From the NCBI GenBank assembly GCA_942493075.1, contig OW818681.1, forward strand, positions 6,470,778 through 6,534,777: a DNA stretch of 64,000 bases, read 5' to 3'. Below the pieces are notes generated by a model. That model worked only from the letters and a program-made list of their open reading frames with translations, was not told the DNA's origin and did no database searches. Below, in pieces: positions 60,818-64,000 of the stretch (position 1 is the stretch's first letter; every line of letters begins with the position of its first letter). Position numbers and translations under genes: made by a program. Source of the DNA: JBBQYD01 sp942493075 (GTDB lineage Bacteria; Verrucomicrobiota; Verrucomicrobiia; Limisphaerales; UBA8199).

Positions 60818-63334
60818 ATGAAACGACTACTTGGATTGCTAATGGCAGCGTTGACGGTGTGGTCCGTGGCGGCGCAATCGGTCAGCGCCACGAACCAGAT
60901 GGCAGCCGCCTTGCAGCGCGGGTTGTTTGAAGAGGAAGCCAACCGGAATTTCCCGGCAGCCATCCAGGCGTATCAGGCTGTGGTCGAACAGTTCGACAAG
61001 GACCGGCGGCTGGCGGCGACCGCCATCTTCAGGCTGGGCGAATGCTATCGCAAGCAGGGGAAGACCAATGAGGCCGTGGTTCATTTCGAGCGGGTGCTCA
61101 AGGATTTCGGCGAGCAGGAAGCCATGGTCGCGCTTTCGCGGCAGAACCTTGCTGCGATGAACGGGCAGGGGAGCAGTCCTACAGCTAAAACATTATCCGG
61201 ATCAAAGGCGGCGGAGGACGCCGAACTAGCACAAATCCAGAATCTCATTAAAGAGAACCCTGATCTGATCAACGGGTCGGTTTCAGCCAAGGAGCGACCC
61301 CCGCTTCATACTGCTGTGACCAACGATCATTTCAGAGTCATTGACTTTCTGATTAAGAATGGAGTGAACATCAATCAGGTCTATGAGCGGGATACGGCGC
61401 TATCGTTGGCAGTGGAGCTCGGGAAACGGCCTACGGTGGAGCTGTTGCTAAAGAATGGGGCAGACGTTCAGAAGGGAGGTGGGTCCGGCACACCTCTGCA
61501 TTTGGCAGCCGCCAGGGGATTTAAGGCGATCGCAGAGGTGCTCCTGGACAATGGTGCGCCGGTGGATGCGACCGATGCTTACCAGAATACCCCTCTTCAT
61601 CGCGCCGTCGACGCGGGGCACAAGAATCTGGTGGAACTCCTGCTGGAACGAAAAGCTAATCCTAACCCTGCTCCGATTCCCACAGGACGTGGGGGCACCA
61701 GTGTGAATCAAACGACTCCGCTCCGTGTTGCTGTAACCGCAGGGCGCGAGGACTTGGTTCAAATCTTGATTAAGGCTGGGGCTGACATCAATGCCCGGGA
61801 ACACGATGGATCGACCCCCTTAAAACTCGCGGTGGACGGAAAATACCTATCGATCGTACGTCTTTTGCTCGAGAACAAGGCCAATCCTAACGGATCTCCT
61901 AACCCCCTTTCTATTGCAGTCCAAAACGGCTCTGTCGAAGTAGTGAAACTCCTCCTGGCCCATGGCGCCGATCCCAACGGGGATTTCAACAGGGCGCCTG
62001 GTGGGTGGTGGGAGCCCCCGTTGTGTCTGGCGCTACGGACCGGCAGCCAAGAATCAGCGTTGGCGTTGCTCGATGCGAAGGCTGATCCGAATCTAACGAA
62101 CAGGGCTGGAGCTACACCGTTGCACTTGGCATTGGGACAGGATGCAGTTTTTGAACGACTCATAAAAGAGGGTGCTAACGTTGGTCTTCGAACCGATTGG
62201 GGAGAGACCCCTCTACATTACGCTGTTGGCGCAGGTTTAACCAACAAGGTTAGGGAATTGCTGGAGTTGAATGCTGATCCCAACGTGCGGGATTTTCGCG
62301 GCTTCACGCCGCTCCACTGGGCTGTGGCTTTGAATCGTGCAGATGTTGCCGCTCTGCTTTTGGATAAAGGAGCCCTGGTCAACATGCCTGATCAGAATGG
62401 CTGTACGCCTCTTAACCACGCTGTGGATCCCGAGAGGACAACTGAATCACAAGAATTTGTTAAAGGCTTCAAATTTACTCGGCCAGTGCAGCGCAATGCA
62501 ATGCCACAGCCCGTCCCTGAGCGGCCTACCTCATCAGTAAAGAGATCGGGCGAGAATCCCGGCCTAATTGCCTTGCTGCGGTCCCGGGGAGGTCGTGAGG
62601 AACTGGTGTTTCCAAATCAAATCTCTGTTCGACGGTCTGGTAGCGAGCCGAATCTCCAAGTCTTTAACCGGACCAGCGAATCCTCGAACACATTCACTCT
62701 GTTGGAATTGTTGGCGCATCACTATGTCCAGATCAACCCGCAACAAGAACTGGAGCTCTCCCCGGGCGCCATCCGGCCGTTTGTACAACGAGCAAACCCG
62801 CTCCCGTTCCCCGACTTCGCTAAGATTCGAATTAGTACGCCGAGTGTCTCTGGAACGAACTGGATGGAACGAACGGTGAACGTGGACGAGATACTTGAAG
62901 GCGGCGCTTGTGAAAAGGACCAGCCACTGAATTGGGGTGATGTAATCGAGATTCCCGAGGCGAATCACCTAGTCACAGCCAAATGGCAAGGGCTGACCGA
63001 GGCGCAAAAGGACTCTCTCGCGAAATGCCTCCGTCGAACGGTTCAGGTCATCATTCAGGGCAAGACAAACCAGCTCGTTCTTTCAACGGTGTACGCATCT
63101 GAAACGAACAGATTGACCAACTTCTTTCTCAACCACGTGCTCGCTAATTCGGGGTTGTTGCTGGCTTCCTCCGATCTGTCGCGAGTTAAGGTCACTCGTG
63201 CGGAGAAGAATGATCAACCCGGCGGCGTTCAGATTCTGAAAGTCGATACTTCCAACCTTTGGTCGAACCGAGAGCCGCAACCGGCCAGCCTCTGGTTGCG
63301 CGATGGGGACGTGATCGAGGTTCCGGAAAAATGA
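60818..63334 (+). CDS. Secreted TPR-like/ankyrin-repeat protein with SLBB-like C-terminus
   Basis: 838 residues from the ATG at 60818 (a frame opening earlier lies inside the regulator). A signal peptide (MKRLLGLLMAALTVWSVAAQ) is followed by a TPR-like helical pair (about 25-110; AATAIFRLGECYRKQGKTNE). About eleven ankyrin repeats span 150-560, with cores such as GTPLHLAAARGFKAIAEVLL and TPLHWAVALNRADVAALLLD. The last 250 residues end in SLWLRDGDVIEVPEK, which resembles the SLBB/polysaccharide-export edge motif. It probably acts as a periplasmic or surface scaffold. It may be controlled by the two-component pair just upstream. Confidence 0.85.
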   Translation: MKRLLGLLMAALTVWSVAAQSVSATNQMAAALQRGLFEEEANRNFPAAIQAYQAVVEQFDKDRRLAATAIFRLGECYRKQGKTNEAVVHFERVLKDFGEQEAMVALSRQNLAAMNGQGSSPTAKTLSGSKAAEDAELAQIQNLIKENPDLINGSVSAKERPPLHTAVTNDHFRVIDFLIKNGVNINQVYERDTALSLAVELGKRPTVELLLKNGADVQKGGGSGTPLHLAAARGFKAIAEVLLDNGAPVDATDAYQNTPLHRAVDAGHKNLVELLLERKANPNPAPIPTGRGGTSVNQTTPLRVAVTAGREDLVQILIKAGADINAREHDGSTPLKLAVDGKYLSIVRLLLENKANPNGSPNPLSIAVQNGSVEVVKLLLAHGADPNGDFNRAPGGWWEPPLCLALRTGSQESALALLDAKADPNLTNRAGATPLHLALGQDAVFERLIKEGANVGLRTDWGETPLHYAVGAGLTNKVRELLELNADPNVRDFRGFTPLHWAVALNRADVAALLLDKGALVNMPDQNGCTPLNHAVDPERTTESQEFVKGFKFTRPVQRNAMPQPVPERPTSSVKRSGENPGLIALLRSRGGREELVFPNQISVRRSGSEPNLQVFNRTSESSNTFTLLELLAHHYVQINPQQELELSPGAIRPFVQRANPLPFPDFAKIRISTPSVSGTNWMERTVNVDEILEGGACEKDQPLNWGDVIEIPEANHLVTAKWQGLTEAQKDSLAKCLRRTVQVIIQGKTNQLVLSTVYASETNRLTNFFLNHVLANSGLLLASSDLSRVKVTRAEKNDQPGGVQILKVDTSNLWSNREPQPASLWLRDGDVIEVPEK

Positions 63335-64000
63335 GGCACCTGGCGGTGGACAAGTCCTGATTTAAAGTTGTCACTTTTTAGAAATGTTTCAGCACTCCTG
63401 CCGGGTTTGCGATTCAACGCAGGCATGTGTCCGAACCGAAATCCGTACTGTTTGTAGCCACCGCCCCCCTCTTGATGCCACCCTGGTTCATCGGGTTGGC
63501 GCTCCCTGGCGCCACCCGATGAACCAGGAATAATGTTTCTTTCGGATTTTTCTACCAACAGTACTGATCTAAAGTGCTGCCACATCCCGCGCATGAGCGA
63601 GTCAGCGGACTCTGGCGTCCGGCTCCTTGGTCTGCTTTTCCATCTTTGCATCTGATGATTTTTGACTTCAGCCTTTAGCCCTTAGACTTCAGCCTTTCTC
63701 CCAGCGGGCGGCCTCGCCGCAGGCCGCTGAAGCCTCACACGGAAGCGTGAAGAGAAAAAGAAAGTAATCACGCAAAGACGCGAAGACGCCAAGATTTTTG
63801 AACAACCTGCAAAACCAGGGAACATTTCTTCTTCGGATCATGATTACCAACAGATACGGATTCCGCGAAGGGCGTCATTCCTGCCCCTTTGTTCAATCGT
63901 GATCGGGTGTCGGATGATAGGCAGGCAGGCCTGGTGTCCTCACCGGGCGCGTCCCATTTCCTTTTTCACTCAAACCCAAACGTACGCGCACCGGGACGGT
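63335..64000. repeat. Gene-free end of window with dispersed palindromic repeats
   Basis: No gene found. 63387-63595 is a second copy of the repeat at 28121-28425, with the inverted repeat arms at 63482-63502 and 63509-63528 (one base shorter on the right arm) but without the nested 18-bp hairpin. 63929-64000 resembles 57772-57843 and runs off the window edge. Confidence 0.7.

Noticed and set aside
63660..63760. Possible tRNA-like folding in the last gene-free region
   Set aside because: Short GC-rich dyads exist, but no cloverleaf, T-loop or anticodon arrangement could be built.

Overview
The window reads as a chromosome segment of a GC-rich member of the Verrucomicrobiota, probably close to the Pedosphaera/Limisphaerales soil and freshwater lineages. 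This is an inference from gene content. The signs are a DUF1559-type pseudopilin, several secreted LamG/Ig proteins, a delta-60-repeat protein, a ThuA-like protein, a TAT-exported Gfo/Idh oxidoreductase, an ECF sigma factor fused to a membrane region, ankyrin/SLBB-type secreted proteins and RHS tips. No rRNA, tRNA or CRISPR array was seen.

Layout. 0-5.2 kb: the end of a ROK protein overlaps an araB-araD pair, followed by a lipoprotein aldose 1-epimerase and a ThuA-like protein, which points to L-arabinose/sugar use. 5.4-18.6 kb: an EF-hand protein, a LytTR regulator with a partner receiver, the Gfo/Idh oxidoreductase, a serine acetyltransferase, a Sel1 protein, a five-PAS hybrid kinase, the ECF-membrane fusion and a CapK/PaaK-like adenylating enzyme. 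18.6-25.9 kb: on the minus strand, a complete aa3-type cytochrome oxidase module (cupredoxin, ctaA, ctaB, ctaD, ctaE, ctaF, two small membrane proteins, ctaC). 26-28 kb: NikR, a pseudopilin and a DoxX-like protein. 28-44.6 kb: secreted proteins (delta-60 repeats, GH38 with a discoidin insert, two LamG/Ig proteins, a DUF4434-FGE fusion, a ceramidase-like enzyme) around a LacI regulator with candidate operators.

44.6-52.5 kb is the most unusual stretch. It is an archive of broken RHS/polymorphic-toxin tips, each followed by an apparently intact small gene that is probably its immunity gene. The start of several of these small genes overlaps the stop of the toxin remnant (ATGA, TAATG or longer overlaps). 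The cassettes are strung together by copies of a ~0.16-0.4 kb module that encodes a signal-peptide-like leader. One module copy is split by a group II intron (1893 nt, minus strand). The uninterrupted copy 5 kb away defines both intron ends to the base, and the insertion lies just after a GC-rich stem-loop, as expected for class C introns.

52.5-64 kb: a DUF2007/zinc-ribbon protein, a B12-binding radical SAM protein, a slipin, a small zinc ribbon, a PilT-like ATPase, an unrecognised protein, a sensor kinase/OmpR-type regulator pair, and an ankyrin protein with a TPR-like start and SLBB-like end. Dispersed palindromic repeats lie in the gene-free stretches at 28, 57.8 and 63.4 kb.
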